A DNA stretch of 64,000 nucleotides from G965267425 sp965267425 (GTDB taxonomy: Bacteria; Bacteroidota; Bacteroidia; Flavobacteriales_E; Vicingaceae), in the NCBI GenBank assembly GCA_965267425.1, contig OZ253959.1, positions 124,001 to 188,000 on the forward strand, written 5' to 3'. The position numbers and the translations under genes were made by a program. The first letter of the stretch is position 1. Each line of letters opens with the position of its first letter. The notes under the pieces were generated by a model. That model searched no databases, was not told the origin of the DNA, and was given only the letters and a program-made list of their open reading frames with translations. Positions 24,811 to 33,860 of the stretch are shown here, piece by piece.

Positions 24811-25557
24811 ATGTTGAAAATTGAAAATTTACATGCTTCCATTGATGGGAAGGAAATTTTAAAAGGGCTAAATCTTCAAGTAAATGCTGGAGAAGTTCAT
24901 GCCATTATGGGTCCAAATGGTTCGGGCAAAAGCACCTTAGCAGCAGTATTGGCAGGACGTGAAGAATATGAAATTTCAAAAGGCAATGTTCAGTACTTTG
25001 AGAATGACTTATTAGACATGTCAGCCGATGTGCGCGCAAAAGAAGGCGTGTTTTTGGCCTTTCAATATCCTGTTGAAATTCCTGGTGTGAGCAACATCAA
25101 CTTTTTGAGAACGGCCTTAAATGAAATTCGAGAATACAATCAAAAAGAATCAATCAGCGCCAAGGAGTTTTTGGACATGGTAAAAGAAAAATCAAAATTG
25201 GTTGAACTGGATAACCAATTGGTTGATCGCTCATTAAATGAAGGTTTTTCCGGAGGAGAAAAAAAGCGAAACGAAATATTTCAAATGGCCATGTTGGAGC
25301 CAAAACTTTCTATTCTGGATGAAACGGATTCGGGTTTGGACATTGACGCCTTAAGAATTGTTGCCAGTGGAGTGAACAAGCTTAAAAGTAAGGACAATGC
25401 CAGCATTGTGATTACCCATTATCAACGTCTTTTGGACTACATTGTTCCCGATTTTGTTCATGTATTGTTTGATGGAAAAATCATCAAATCCGGAGGGCGA
25501 GAAATGGCGTTGGAATTGGAAGAAAAAGGATACGATTGGTTGAAAGAAGGGGTTTAA
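24811..25557 (+). CDS. sufC: Fe-S cluster assembly ATPase SufC
   Basis: 248 aa from the ATG at 24811; a GTG at 24802 would add three residues. ABC ATPase with Walker A GPNGSGKST, the Q-loop FQYPVEIPG, signature FSGGEKKRNE and Walker B LSILDETDSGLD. ATP hydrolysis drives a conformational change of the SufB-SufD scaffold. Placed between sufB and sufD. Confidence 0.96.
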   Translation: MLKIENLHASIDGKEILKGLNLQVNAGEVHAIMGPNGSGKSTLAAVLAGREEYEISKGNVQYFENDLLDMSADVRAKEGVFLAFQYPVEIPGVSNINFLRTALNEIREYNQKESISAKEFLDMVKEKSKLVELDNQLVDRSLNEGFSGGEKKRNEIFQMAMLEPKLSILDETDSGLDIDALRIVASGVNKLKSKDNASIVITHYQRLLDYIVPDFVHVLFDGKIIKSGGREMALELEEKGYDWLKEGV

Positions 25558-25578
25558 TTTGTCTATGGAAGAAAGGAA

Positions 25579-26859
25579 ATGAAGGAGAGCGAAAATAAAA
25601 CATCAGATTTTTTGGCACGAATCCAGGCTGGATTTGATCATACTCCATGGCTGAATGAAACCAATGAGGGCTTCAAAAAGGAGTTGGATAAATTGGCTAT
25701 TCCCACATCCCGAGATGAATTTTGGAAATATACCCGTGTAGGAAAAATTACCAATCAAGAATATCGAATCAATCAGGAAATTCCACAGCAAGAAATTTCG
25801 GAATTCCTGACTCCGGATCTGGACTGTTATAAATTGGTTTTTGTCAATGGCGTTTTTCACCCGGAACTTTCCGATCAACCATCAAATGAAGGTTGCCATG
25901 TTGGAGCCTTGAGTCATCATTTGAATGGTACACGTCAAATCTTTGAGCAATTCATCAATTCCAATTGGAAGAACGAATTATTTTCGACACTCAATGCAGC
26001 GTATTTTCATGATGGAGCAGCCATCCACATTAAAAAAGATTGCGCACCAGATAAACCCATTAAAATTCTCAATGTTCTTTCAGGACAAAGTTCACTTTCT
26101 ATACCGAGACATGTGATTGTACTGGAAGAAGGAGCTGAACTGGATGTTATTGAACGGGCCATTGCCATCAATGGTGAAAATGGGTTTATGAATTCTGTTG
26201 CTGACATAACCTTGAAAGAAAGAGCGACGTTGCGGTTTAACAAAACCCAGCAAATGAAAGGTGCAAGATTGGTGAGTGGAGAACAAGTGCATCAAGACGC
26301 TCATTCGCAATTTCAAATGAATACAATCTCCATGTCCGGGGCATTGATTCGAAACAATGTTAACGTTCGTCAAAACGGCTCGAATTGCCATACAGAATTG
26401 AACGGTCTTTACATGACAAGATCAAATGAACATGTAGACAATCACACCCTTGTTCATCATTTAAAACCAGGCTCTACTTCTTCAGAATTGTATAAAGGGG
26501 TGTTAAATGATAAAAGCACGGGTGTATTCAATGGAAAAGTAATTGTCCATAAAGATGCTCAGCAAACCAATGCATTTCAATCCAATGCGAACATTCTTTT
26601 GACCGATGATGCCACGGTTTATTCAAAACCAGAACTAGAAATTTACGCAGATGATGTAAAATGTAGTCATGGTTCAACCACCGGACAAATTGACGATGAG
26701 GCATTATTCTATTTGCAGAGTCGCGGTTTATCAAAAGAAAATGCGAGAAATTTACTCTTGTACGCTTTTGCAGCAGACATATTGGATAAAATAGAAATTA
26801 AGCCCCTGAAAAAGAGCATATTGAGCTATTTGGCAGATCGGTACAATACCCAAGCGTGA
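25579..26859 (+). CDS. sufD: Fe-S cluster assembly protein SufD
   Basis: 426 aa, SufB/SufD family but divergent from SufB. The body has ELDVIERA, HLKPGSTSSELYKGVLNDKS, NILLTDDATVYSKPELEIYADDVKCSHGSTTG and LFYLQSRGL, the standard SufD C-terminal signature with the conserved C and H of KCSHG. Partner of SufB in the scaffold, needed for iron entry. The stop overlaps a GTG start of sufS. Confidence 0.95.
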   Translation: MKESENKTSDFLARIQAGFDHTPWLNETNEGFKKELDKLAIPTSRDEFWKYTRVGKITNQEYRINQEIPQQEISEFLTPDLDCYKLVFVNGVFHPELSDQPSNEGCHVGALSHHLNGTRQIFEQFINSNWKNELFSTLNAAYFHDGAAIHIKKDCAPDKPIKILNVLSGQSSLSIPRHVIVLEEGAELDVIERAIAINGENGFMNSVADITLKERATLRFNKTQQMKGARLVSGEQVHQDAHSQFQMNTISMSGALIRNNVNVRQNGSNCHTELNGLYMTRSNEHVDNHTLVHHLKPGSTSSELYKGVLNDKSTGVFNGKVIVHKDAQQTNAFQSNANILLTDDATVYSKPELEIYADDVKCSHGSTTGQIDDEALFYLQSRGLSKENARNLLLYAFAADILDKIEIKPLKKSILSYLADRYNTQA

Positions 26860-28100
26860 TTGATCAAAAAGGCATAGAGAAAACAACGCTGATGACCATC
26901 AGAAATCAATTTCCATTTCTTTCTCAACAAATAAATGAAAAGGAAATCGTTTATCTCGACAATGCGGCCACCACTCAGAAACCACAAGCGGTCATTGATT
27001 CATTGGATCAATACTACCAAGAATTGAACAGCAATGTACATCGTGGCGTACATCAATTCAGCCAAAAGGCAACGCTGGCGTTTGAAGATGCAAGAAAGAA
27101 AGTAGCAAGCTATATAAATGCCACAGAAGACGAATTTGTATTTACCAAAGGAACAACGGACGGAATAAATTTGGTGGCCTCTTCTTTGGGACAAGGTCAT
27201 TTTAAACAAGGGGATCGAATTCTGATTACAGAAATGGAACATCATTCCAATATGGTTCCCTGGCAAGTACTGGCGGATCAGTTGGGTCTGGAATTGGAAT
27301 ACTTAACGGTCAATGCTAACGGTGAGTTAGACGAAAATGAATGGTCAACAAAAGCAACAAGCAATACTGCTCTTCTGGCCATGACTCATGCTTCCAATAC
27401 ATTGGGCACAGTCAACCGTGTAAAATACTGGATTCAGCTGGCCAAAGAAAAAGGAATACCGGTATTACTGGATGGAGCACAGGCAGTGCCTCATATGAAA
27501 GTGGATGTAAAAGACTTAGGCTGTGATTTTTATGCCTTTTCGGCGCATAAATTATATGGCCCAACCGGAATTGGCGGGCTCTTTATTCATGCCGATTGGA
27601 TGCAAAAAATGCTTCCCTATCAAACCGGAGGTGGAATGATCAAAGAAGTGACTTTTGAAAAAACCACCTTTGAATCTGGTCCTGCTAAATTTGAGGCAGG
27701 CACTCCGGATATTGCCGGGGCAATTGCGTTTGGAACAACCATTGATTTTCTGAACACATTAAATTGGGATGATTTGATTGCCAATGAAAAGTACTTACTT
27801 CATTTTACTTCTGAGCACCTGAAGGAAATTCCTGGTTTGAAAATTATTGGAAATGCCAGGGAAAAAGTTAGTGTAATATCCTTTGTATTTGAAGACATTC
27901 ATTCATTTGATGTTGGCACATTGCTCGATCAAATGGGTATTGCCGTTCGAACTGGTCATCATTGCACCCAACCCTTATTGAGAAAGTTTGACTTATCAGG
28001 AACAGTCCGGGCATCATTTGGAATCTACAATACGGAAGAGGAGGCCATGCGGTTGATCGATGCTGTTGGCAGGGCTGTAAAAATGTTGAGAGGAGAATGA
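26856..28100 (+). CDS. sufS: cysteine desulfurase SufS
   Basis: PLP-dependent class V enzyme, 414 aa from GTG 26856 (which overlaps the sufD stop as GTGA) or 402 aa from ATG 26892 (MTIRNQFPFLSQQ); the latter fits the family N-terminus better. Motifs: VYLDNAATTQKP, TEMEHHSN, LLDGAQAVPH, the PLP lysine in FSAHKLYGPTG and the catalytic Cys in TGHHCTQPLL. It removes sulfur from cysteine and passes it to SufE. Confidence 0.95.
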   Translation: MIDQKGIEKTTLMTIRNQFPFLSQQINEKEIVYLDNAATTQKPQAVIDSLDQYYQELNSNVHRGVHQFSQKATLAFEDARKKVASYINATEDEFVFTKGTTDGINLVASSLGQGHFKQGDRILITEMEHHSNMVPWQVLADQLGLELEYLTVNANGELDENEWSTKATSNTALLAMTHASNTLGTVNRVKYWIQLAKEKGIPVLLDGAQAVPHMKVDVKDLGCDFYAFSAHKLYGPTGIGGLFIHADWMQKMLPYQTGGGMIKEVTFEKTTFESGPAKFEAGTPDIAGAIAFGTTIDFLNTLNWDDLIANEKYLLHFTSEHLKEIPGLKIIGNAREKVSVISFVFEDIHSFDVGTLLDQMGIAVRTGHHCTQPLLRKFDLSGTVRASFGIYNTEEEAMRLIDAVGRAVKMLRGE

Positions 28101-28531
28101 CCATTCAAGAAAAACAAAACGAAATAATTGAGACCTTTTCCATGTTGGGTGATTGGATGGAAAAGTATGAACACATTATTTCATTGGGAAAAGAATTGCC
28201 TTTGTTACAAGAAGATCAAAAAAATGATGATTTATTGATCAAAGGATGCCAGTCCAAGGTTTGGTTGCTGGCTGAATTCAAAGATGGCAATGTTTGGTTT
28301 AAGGCGGACAGTGACGCCATCATTACCAAAGGACTGATTAGTTTGCTAATTGATGTTTTGAATGGGCAGTCACCAAAAGATATAGCCAAAGAAGAATTGT
28401 TTTTTTTGGATAAAATTGGATTGAACGAGCACCTTTCCCCCACAAGGGCAAATGGATTGTTGTCCATGGTAAAACAAATGAAGTTGTACGCCGTTGCACT
28501 GGCAGCAAAACAAATGGAATCAGGATTATGA
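28097..28531 (+). CDS. sufE: sulfur acceptor protein SufE
   Basis: 144 aa with the SufE layout: GDWMEKYEHIISLGKELP, the acceptor Cys in KGCQSKVWL at about residue 51, and LNEHLSPTRANGLLSMVKQMK. It takes persulfide from SufS and delivers it to SufB. It overlaps sufS by 4 nt (ATGA) and the next gene by 4 nt, so translation is coupled. Confidence 0.95.
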   Translation: MTIQEKQNEIIETFSMLGDWMEKYEHIISLGKELPLLQEDQKNDDLLIKGCQSKVWLLAEFKDGNVWFKADSDAIITKGLISLLIDVLNGQSPKDIAKEELFFLDKIGLNEHLSPTRANGLLSMVKQMKLYAVALAAKQMESGL

Positions 28532-28863
28532 ATCAGCAACAAATTCCGAAACCTTCCATTAAAGATCTTGAGCAAATGGTAATTGATGTGCTCAAAACAA
28601 TCTATGACCCAGAAATACCAGTGGACATCTATGAATTGGGGTTAATATACGAAGTGAAAGTTCAGGAAAATTACCATGTAGACATCGAAATGACCCTGAC
28701 TTCACCGTCATGCCCGGTGGCAGAAAGTTTACCCGCCGAGGTAGAACAAAAGGTAGCCGGCATCTGGTGTGTTGAAGATTGCAAACTTGAGCTGGTTTGG
28801 GACCCACCATGGGATAAAGACATGATGAGCGAAGAAGCCAAACTGGAATTAGGTTTTATGTGA
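28528..28863 (+). CDS. sufT: SufT-like DUF59 (MIP18) Fe-S assembly factor
   Basis: 111 aa. DUF59 core: VIDVLKTIYDPEIPVDIYELGLIYEV, MTLTSPSCPVAESLPAEVE with the conserved Cys, and WDPPWDKDMMSEEAKLELGF. This is the stand-alone form found in suf operons, where it aids Fe-S maturation of client proteins. A longer relative (PaaD) occurs at 62307-62792. Overlaps sufE by 4 nt. Confidence 0.88.
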   Translation: MNQQQIPKPSIKDLEQMVIDVLKTIYDPEIPVDIYELGLIYEVKVQENYHVDIEMTLTSPSCPVAESLPAEVEQKVAGIWCVEDCKLELVWDPPWDKDMMSEEAKLELGFM

Positions 28864-29363
28864 TGGAAAAGGAAATTGTAAATAGGGTAGCAAATAGTGG
28901 CTTGATCAATATAGATCTGGAAGAAATCATTTCGAAACATCAGTTTTCCATTATTGATATGGCAGACTTTCTTTGGCAAGGCATGATTCTTCGAGAAAAA
29001 GAATTCAGAACGGCTGTTAAGGAGCTCAATGCAAACGAATATGAGAATCACTACGTAGGATTGATTTGTTCCAACGAAGCAATTGTTCCGCATTGGGCCT
29101 ACATGCTCATTGCCAATAAATTATCTGAAGTTACCAGCAAGATTGTGTTTGGAGATGAACAATTACTCTATGCCGCCATCATTTCTGACTATTTTACTGA
29201 TCATGCAAAAGAATATGATCAAAAAAGAGTGTTGATCAAAGGCTGTGGAACCATGGATATTGGACCCTCTCCGTACATTGAAATCCAAAGACTTCTTATG
29301 CCATATGCCAAGTCTATCATGTATGGTGAAGCATGTTCAAGTGTTCCCGTTTTTAAAAAATAG
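28863..29363 (+). CDS. DUF2480 family protein
   Basis: 166 aa from the ATG at 28863, which overlaps the preceding stop by 1 nt (TGATG). Matches the Bacteroidota DUF2480 family: VNRVANSGLINIDLEE, FLWQGMILREKEFR, ALIPHWAYM-like IVPHWAYMLIANKL, and VLIKGCGTMDIGPSPYIEI. Function unknown, but steady placement in suf operons points to a role in Fe-S assembly. A Cys in KGCG is a candidate ligand. Last gene of the operon. Confidence 0.85.
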   Translation: MEKEIVNRVANSGLINIDLEEIISKHQFSIIDMADFLWQGMILREKEFRTAVKELNANEYENHYVGLICSNEAIVPHWAYMLIANKLSEVTSKIVFGDEQLLYAAIISDYFTDHAKEYDQKRVLIKGCGTMDIGPSPYIEIQRLLMPYAKSIMYGEACSSVPVFKK

Positions 29364-29380
29364 ACAGATTTATCACGTTC

Positions 29381-29413
29381 TTTAGTGGAGCAAGCGCTAA
29401 AATTTTTTATTTT
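29381..29413 (+). terminator. suf operon terminator
   Basis: Stem TTTAGTG/CGCTAAA (one G-U) with a 7-nt loop, followed by ATTTTTTATTTT. Lies 17 nt after the DUF2480 stop. Confidence 0.65.
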
Positions 29414-29437
29414 CGAGAGCCTTACAATAACCTGAAT

Positions 29438-29719
29438 ATGAGTGATTCTTCTCCAAAAACAGAACAAAGAGATAGAATTCGTAGTATAACGTTGCGATTT
29501 TGCATTTTTTTTGGACTCACAACGTTTGTCTTATTCATAGCCATTTTCTATGTGGAAGCATTGCTTAAAACATCTCGTAAAACCTTAAAAGACAAGGAAT
29601 TACAGATTATTGAGCAACAGAAAACGATCTCAGATTTTGAGAAACAAATCAAGCAAAAAGACCTTCACATTGAAAACCTTCAGTCTGAATTGAATCGTGC
29701 TTCGCAGTCGCAGGAGTAA
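29438..29719 (+). CDS. small membrane-anchored coiled-coil protein
   Basis: 93 aa. One TM at about 20-43 (LRFCIFFGLTTFVLFIAIFY), then a charged heptad-like helix (LKDKELQIIEQQKTISDFE, then KQIKQKDLHIENLQSEL) that is probably a coiled coil. The N-terminus is short and polar. No family recognised. It follows the suf terminator and precedes a separate promoter, so it is likely its own unit. Confidence 0.65.
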   Translation: MSDSSPKTEQRDRIRSITLRFCIFFGLTTFVLFIAIFYVEALLKTSRKTLKDKELQIIEQQKTISDFEKQIKQKDLHIENLQSELNRASQSQE

Positions 29720-29757
29720 AATAATGTTCTAATTTCTTGAGTATAAGCAACCATTTG

Positions 29758-29781
29758 GTATAAGACGTAGTCTTATATTTG
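29758..29781 (+). promoter_or_regulatory. promoter with overlapping palindrome
   Basis: TATATTTG (29774-29781) is a perfect -7 box 9 nt before the ATG of the large cargo gene; a TTTG lies 16 nt upstream of it. In the spacer is ATAAGAC-N3-GTCTTAT (29760-29776), a 7-bp inverted repeat that overlaps the -7 box and could be an operator. Confidence 0.5.
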
Positions 29782-29790
29782 AATAGACTT

Positions 29791-32700
29791 ATGAATAATT
29801 GCGCCCATGTCTTGAGGCAAAATCTTGGAATTTTGCTGTGGATTTGGGTCATTTGGCCCATTTCATTGCTCGGTGCAAATACCGGCGATCAGCCACCCCT
29901 TTACCCATCTCATAATGACCTGCTTTTTTCGGAGAACAAAGGCCAATGGTCTGAAAGCATAAAATACCTGGGAAAATTTCCGAATGGAAAACTGCGCATA
30001 GAGTCCAATGAATTGGTGTATGTGCTCTACCATCATGAAGACATGGAAAGGCTTCACCATGCGCACCACGGTGAAGTTGAAATGCCGGATAACGGGATTA
30101 AAATTAGAGGGCACGTCTTAAAATGTAAATTTCCTGGAGCCCAAAAGCCAAGACAACAAGCAAGATTTCCTCAAAAGGCATATGAAAATTATTACCTGGG
30201 AAATAACCCTGAACGATGGGCTTCGCATGTTCGAAAGTTCGGCGAAGTGTTTTTCCATGATCTTTATCCTGGAATAGATTATCGGTTATATTCAAGAAAT
30301 GGCAATTACAAATATGACTTTATCGTCCAACCCCATGCGGATGTCAGTAAAATTGGATTGCAGTATGAAGGGGCCGAAAAGATAAAATTGACCAACAACA
30401 CATTGTACGTTTATACAAGTGTCAATGAAATTGTCGAACAGGCTCCAATAGCGTTTCAATACATCGATGGTGTAAAAAAGAGCATTCCTTGCAAATTTGT
30501 TTTGAAGGATGGCATTGTTGGTTTTGAAATGGGTCAGGAATATGACGCCAATCATTCGTTAGTGATTGATCCAACATTGATCTTTTCTTCCTATACAGGG
30601 TCTTCCGAAGATAATTGGGGATATACCGCTACGTATGATGATCAGGGAAATTTATATGGTGGTGGAATTGTATTTATGGATAATTCAACCACTACGTCTT
30701 ATGCCTTGGTTTCGGGATCTTTCCAGACCACTGCTGGTGGAGGTTTGAATTCATCCCCGGCCGGCAATTTAGGAACCGATATGGGCATATCAAAGTTTTC
30801 TTCCAATGGATCTACTTTATTGTATTCGACATATTTAGGAGGTTCTAGAAATGAAGTCCCTCATAGTTTGGTGGTGAATGGAAGTGGGGAATTAATTGTT
30901 TTTGGAACAACATGTTCAAATGATTTTCCAGTGACGTCAAACGCTTACGACACTTCTTATAACTCTCCATTATCGGGAGCTAGCATTTCAATGAATTCCG
31001 TGAGGTATCAGGGGGGAAGTGATATCGTTTTATCTAAGTTCAATATCAACGGAACGGCATTATTGGGTTCTACTTACATTGGGGGTTCTGGTTTTGATGG
31101 CATAACAAATCCAACGAATCAACTCAAATTCAATTATGGAGACGAAGTTCGTGGAGAAGTCTTTGTCGACAACTTCAACAATTGTTATGTGGCAACATCA
31201 ACGAATTCTAGTACTTTTCCAACAACAATTGGCTCTTTTCAGCCACTATATGGTGGTGGAGCTCAAGATGGCATTGTTATAAAAATGGACTCCGCGATGT
31301 CAAACATGTTATGGGCATCTTATATAGGAGGGTCCAGTGATGATGCGGCCTATTCAGTTCAAATTGACGGATCGGGCACAGTTTATGTAGCCGGAGGTAC
31401 AAGAAGCCTAAATTTCCCAACAACATTGGGAGCCTTAAATCCATCACCAATTGGAGGAACGGATGGATTTGTTGCCAAAATCAACAGTCTTGGCACATCA
31501 ATATTGGCGTCAACACGAGTAGGAACCAACCAATATGACCAAACCTATTTTGTTCAATTGGATGATTCAAACAATGTTTATGTAGTGGGACAAACGGAAG
31601 GCAATTACCCTATTTTTCCAGCCACGGTATTTAACCAACCTTTCAGCGGTCAGTTTATTCACAAATTCAATAATGCCCTGGATTCCACAAAAGTATCTAC
31701 TACCTTTGGTACCGGAGGTACAAGCGGAAACGTAAGTGTTGATATAACACTGTCCGCTTTTCTCGTTAACGATTGTAACCACATCTACGTTTCAGGTTGG
31801 GGCGGACCAATCAACAGTACTTCTACCACTGGATTAACCACTACCACCGGAGCTCATAAGACCAGTACAGACGGTCAGGATTTTTACTTAATTGTTCTGG
31901 ACAAGAATGCGGATTCCCTGTTATATGCAACATTTTTTGGAGGGACAACAACCACATCCGGAGGAGAACACGTGGATGGAGGAACAAGCCGATTTGATAA
32001 AAAAGGAATTGTTTACCAAGCTGTTTGTGCCGGTTGTGGAGGTTCAAATAGTTTTCCCACATCACCAAACAATGTGGTAGGGCCTTCAAACGGAAGTAAC
32101 AATTGTAATCTTGGCGTCATCAAGTTTGACCTTTCTCAATTGACGTCTGATGTTGGACTGGCCACTGTTCCCAAAGTTTGTATCCCTGATCAAATTCAAT
32201 TTGAGAACAACAGTAATGGTGGGAACGTATTTTTCTGGGATTTTGGAGATGGCAATACTTCTACGGCATTTGAACCAAGCCATACTTATGTCGATACGGG
32301 CATTTTTACAGTGATGTTGGTGGTTTCAGATTCGTTGGCTTGTGTGAAAACCGACACGGCATTCATCACTTTGGAAGGAGTTCCGCCTCCAACAGCCGTG
32401 ATTGATACCATAGGAGTGATTTGCCCGGGAGATTCAATACAATTGCAAGCTTCTGGAGGTGAATACTATAAATGGACGCCGGCTTTGGATATTTCAAACG
32501 ATTCCGTTGCCGATCCCTTTGTTTTTCCTTCGGTAACTCAAACGTATCAGGTTGTTGTCTCCGATACTTGTGGAAGTGATACCAATAACATTCTGGCAAG
32601 CGATTCCATTACCATAGAAGTTGAGGTGGCCACAGATCAAACGTCAATCATGCCGGATGATTCAGTTTGTGCCGGTGAGAGCATACAGCTGTATGCGGAT

Positions 32701-33813
32701 GGTGGTGTTCTATATTCCTGGTATCCTTCAGGAACGTTAAAAAATGCAGGTAGCCGCACACCCATAGCCACACCCCTGAATTCAAGCAAATACTATGTGA
32801 ACATTACTGACGGATTTGGATGTTTGTGGAGCCAGGAAGTCATCATAGAAGTGTTGGACACCACATTAAGCGTTGAGGATATGATTGGCGATACTGTCAT
32901 TTGTAAAGGAGATTCACTGCAGTTATTTGTAGAATCAAATGGAAGTTTCTTATGGTATCCTGCATATAACATGGATGATTCTTCGTTGGCTAACCCAACT
33001 GTCTGGCCAGAAACAGATACTATCTATTATGTAGATATATCGAATATCTGTTTCTCTGAAACGGAACAAGTTGAGGTGCGAATTGATCCCTTGGATTTAC
33101 AACCCATGGAGGATACATCCATTTGCCCTGACGGTCAACTGTTGCTGACGGCAAGCGGAGCAGTTGAATATGCTTGGTCTCCTCAGAATATTGTTGATGT
33201 AATTGGAAATAATTTTTACATGACTGGGACAACTCAACCCGTTCGAATGATTGTAACAGGAACAAGTCTGAAAGGCTGTTCTGATACGGCCGGAGTGAAT
33301 ATCGATTTGACGGAAAGACCCTTTGTCAATGCTGGATCGGACATTGTTACCAATGGAGAACCGGTTAAATTGATAGCAACAGGAGAAGGGGAATTCATTT
33401 GGAACCCGGCAGATTTCTTGGATTGTCCTGAATGCCAGGAAACAGGTGCACACGTTAGTAAAACAACCACGTTTACGGTTATATTGACCGATGAAAACGG
33501 TTGTCAAAATACTGATCAGGTGGTGGTAGCTGTATTGCCTCCTAATATTTTTGCGCCCAATTCCTTTACACCAAACAGTGATGGTGTAAATGATGGATTT
33601 CGAATTGAAGCAGAAAACCTGCGTGATTTTGAGTTAACTATTTTCAATCGTTGGGGGCAATTATTATTTACATCCAAAGATTTCAATGCTTATTGGGATG
33701 GAAAATATAAAAACGAATTATTGCCAATGGGAGTGTATGTTTGGAAGCTTTCCTATACCAATGAGGAAAGTGAAAATGAAATAGTTTACGGAAAGGTTAA
33801 TCTCTTAAAATAG
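29791..33813 (+). CDS. large T9SS type B surface protein (DUF7948, SBBP, PKD)
   Basis: 1340 aa from the ATG at 29791. A hydrophobic signal (LGILLWIWVIWPISLLGA) is followed by a DUF7948 domain (NDLLFSENKGQWSESIKYLG, to ~280), SBBP-type repeats (GTDMGISKFSSNGSTLLYSTYLGGS, ~290-800, in several copies), a PKD domain (FWDFGDGNTSTAFEPSHTY, ~825-875), further Ig-like repeats of the GDSIQLQASGG type, and a gliding-motility-associated type B sorting domain (FAPNSFTPNSDGVNDGF ... GVYVWKLSY). Exported by T9SS; probably an adhesin or surface filament protein. Confidence 0.88.
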   Translation: MNNCAHVLRQNLGILLWIWVIWPISLLGANTGDQPPLYPSHNDLLFSENKGQWSESIKYLGKFPNGKLRIESNELVYVLYHHEDMERLHHAHHGEVEMPDNGIKIRGHVLKCKFPGAQKPRQQARFPQKAYENYYLGNNPERWASHVRKFGEVFFHDLYPGIDYRLYSRNGNYKYDFIVQPHADVSKIGLQYEGAEKIKLTNNTLYVYTSVNEIVEQAPIAFQYIDGVKKSIPCKFVLKDGIVGFEMGQEYDANHSLVIDPTLIFSSYTGSSEDNWGYTATYDDQGNLYGGGIVFMDNSTTTSYALVSGSFQTTAGGGLNSSPAGNLGTDMGISKFSSNGSTLLYSTYLGGSRNEVPHSLVVNGSGELIVFGTTCSNDFPVTSNAYDTSYNSPLSGASISMNSVRYQGGSDIVLSKFNINGTALLGSTYIGGSGFDGITNPTNQLKFNYGDEVRGEVFVDNFNNCYVATSTNSSTFPTTIGSFQPLYGGGAQDGIVIKMDSAMSNMLWASYIGGSSDDAAYSVQIDGSGTVYVAGGTRSLNFPTTLGALNPSPIGGTDGFVAKINSLGTSILASTRVGTNQYDQTYFVQLDDSNNVYVVGQTEGNYPIFPATVFNQPFSGQFIHKFNNALDSTKVSTTFGTGGTSGNVSVDITLSAFLVNDCNHIYVSGWGGPINSTSTTGLTTTTGAHKTSTDGQDFYLIVLDKNADSLLYATFFGGTTTTSGGEHVDGGTSRFDKKGIVYQAVCAGCGGSNSFPTSPNNVVGPSNGSNNCNLGVIKFDLSQLTSDVGLATVPKVCIPDQIQFENNSNGGNVFFWDFGDGNTSTAFEPSHTYVDTGIFTVMLVVSDSLACVKTDTAFITLEGVPPPTAVIDTIGVICPGDSIQLQASGGEYYKWTPALDISNDSVADPFVFPSVTQTYQVVVSDTCGSDTNNILASDSITIEVEVATDQTSIMPDDSVCAGESIQLYADGGVLYSWYPSGTLKNAGSRTPIATPLNSSKYYVNITDGFGCLWSQEVIIEVLDTTLSVEDMIGDTVICKGDSLQLFVESNGSFLWYPAYNMDDSSLANPTVWPETDTIYYVDISNICFSETEQVEVRIDPLDLQPMEDTSICPDGQLLLTASGAVEYAWSPQNIVDVIGNNFYMTGTTQPVRMIVTGTSLKGCSDTAGVNIDLTERPFVNAGSDIVTNGEPVKLIATGEGEFIWNPADFLDCPECQETGAHVSKTTTFTVILTDENGCQNTDQVVVAVLPPNIFAPNSFTPNSDGVNDGFRIEAENLRDFELTIFNRWGQLLFTSKDFNAYWDGKYKNELLPMGVYVWKLSYTNEESENEIVYGKVNLLK

Positions 33814-33860
33814 AATTTTCAAACTAGGATTAATTATTATTGCACTTCAATTGATTCTTA

